DNA of 64,000 nucleotides from JAIPEI01 sp964443135 (GTDB lineage Bacteria > Desulfobacterota > DSM-4660 > Desulfatiglandales > HGW-15): assembly GCA_964443135.1 (NCBI GenBank), contig CAYUBQ010000012.1, forward strand, positions 1 through 64,000, written 5' to 3'. Both the position numbers and the translations under genes were made by a program. The notes below the pieces were generated by a model. The model did no database searches and was not told the DNA's origin. It worked only from the letters and a program-made list of their open reading frames with translations. Positions 63,470-64,000 of the stretch are shown here, in pieces. The first letter of the stretch is position 1. Each line of letters opens with the position of its first letter.

Positions 63470-63485
63470 AGCAAGAAGAGTACCA
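63470..63485 (-). promoter_or_regulatory. Candidate sigma-54 (-24/-12) promoter for the merR-deacetylase-tRNA-femAB operon
   Basis: On the minus strand TGGTAC, TCTTC, TTGCT: GG and GC are at the right spacing and the -12 element is perfect; one base of the -24 element differs. It lies about 110 bp upstream of the MerR ATG. The 395-nt gap 63361-63755 holds this promoter, one TTACACGG box and nothing else I can support. Confidence 0.55.
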
Positions 63486-63630
63486 GCCCTCCCCAGCCTC
63501 CCCTTCCGGCGATCATCGACGGGGGACAACGGTTTCGGCGCTGGATAAAGATCGGAGCTCGGCTCCTCTCCCCGGGTGGGAAACGGTTTTCATCCTTGGG
63601 GGCAATTGCTTGCTCACAGGTGGCACCGAA

Positions 63631-63638
63631 TTACACGG
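63631..63638 (+). promoter_or_regulatory. TTACACGG box, candidate UAS
   Basis: TTACACGG lies 146 bp upstream of the sigma-54 promoter at 63470-63485 and is identical to the box at 9359-9366. The position is in the usual range for an NtrC-type enhancer. Confidence 0.45.
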
Positions 63639-63755
63639 CCTCTTCGACCGTTTTCCCCTCGCGCGAGCTCGGCGGAAACAGCCCGTGGACCACCGGCCGA
63701 ACCGTCGCCCCGATCGAACGACCTGCTGTCAAGGATAAGGGCCGTCCCGGCGATC

Positions 63756-64000
63756 TCAGCGCTGGAGCTTTTCCAGGCCGAGGTAAGAGAGGTAGAGCAT
63801 GGCCAGTGCGACGGTGAACACCAGCAGGCCGGAGGCTTCGTGGAGAAAACCCTCGGCCAGAGCGGGACTGATCCAGTGCGCGGCCGCAGCTGTGAAGGTC
63901 AAACGGAAGATGTTCACCGCAATGGCGATGGGGAGGGCGAGCAGGAACAGGACGAGCTTGGACCACCTGGCGAGCGGTACGATGTAGGCGAGCGCGCCGC
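63756..64000 (-). CDS. xrtA: Exosortase (XrtA-type), C-terminal part, cut by window edge
   Basis: The C-terminal 80 residues of a polytopic membrane protein; the 5' part lies beyond 64000. NIFRLT holds the conserved Arg (N-x-x-R motif) and FLHEASGLLVF holds the conserved His (H-x3-G), two of the three residues of the exosortase Cys-Arg-His site. The end is YLSYLGLEKLQR. Exosortases cleave the PEP-CTERM signal of secreted proteins. The type is assigned to XrtA from the surrounding XrtA-specific families, not from this fragment alone. Confidence 0.8.
   Translation of the reverse strand, partial: GALAYIVPLARWSKLVLFLLALPIAIAVNIFRLTFTAAAAHWISPALAEGFLHEASGLLVFTVALAMLYLSYLGLEKLQR

Noticed and set aside
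63621..63636. TGGCACCGAATTACAC as a sigma-54 promoter on the plus strand
   Set aside because: The -24 half fits, but the -12 GC doublet is missing at the required spacing and no gene follows on that strand.

Overview
The window is one edge of a large exopolysaccharide (EPS) and protein-sorting locus of the PEP-CTERM/exosortase (XrtA) type, from a high-G+C Gram-negative bacterium. Lipoprotein signals, an outer-membrane beta-barrel, a Wza-type export protein and the XrtA-associated families all point to a proteobacterium or Desulfobacterota-like lineage. Nothing in the window fixes the species.

Left part (1-9.8 kb): the exosortase-associated acyltransferase, three PEP-CTERM cargo proteins (1320-2042, 7272-8210, 8262-9107), a PrsT-like TPR lipoprotein, a vanillyl-alcohol-oxidase-family flavoprotein, a membrane-protein gene broken by one in-frame stop, and a small Arg-rich repeat protein. 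Several of these carry -24/-12 (sigma-54) promoters with TTACACG boxes 95-170 bp upstream.

Regulatory and export part (10-17.6 kb): an overlapping leftward operon of TPR lipoprotein (PrsT), membrane-anchored coiled-coil protein, stand-alone receiver and sigma-54 activator whose own receiver is degenerate. Divergent from it are an outer-membrane polysaccharide export lipoprotein and a beta-barrel protein.

EPS biosynthesis part (17.7-63.4 kb): about 40 genes, all leftward and mostly overlapping or closely spaced. They include glycosyltransferases of GT2 and GT4 type, three sulfotransferases, three asparagine-synthetase-like proteins (two without the glutaminase Cys), two tandem QueC-like PP-loop proteins beside a sugar-transfer ATP-grasp protein, two nucleotide-sugar SDR enzymes, three polysaccharide deacetylases, a pyruvyl transferase, an O-antigen-ligase-type polymerase and a flippase. 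At the distal end sit four large secreted proteins, including a PcRGLX-like lyase and a TIGR03790-type protein. The exosortase itself is cut by the right edge.

The most unusual element is a tRNA-like gene (61924-61999, minus) 52 nt upstream of, and co-directional with, a FemAB-type transferase. It has intact acceptor, D and T-loop features and an encoded CCA. Its anticodon loop contains no T at all, and it has mismatches at 27-43 and 51-63. FemAB enzymes use aminoacyl-tRNA, so this could be a tRNA dedicated to decorating the polysaccharide or the sorted proteins instead of to translation.

Working model (inference): the sigma-54 activator switches on both PEP-CTERM cargo genes and the merR-deacetylase-tRNA-femAB end of the EPS operon. 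The EPS is sulfated, pyruvylated, deacetylated and perhaps amidated or aminoacylated, polymerised and exported, and the cargo proteins are sorted by the exosortase.
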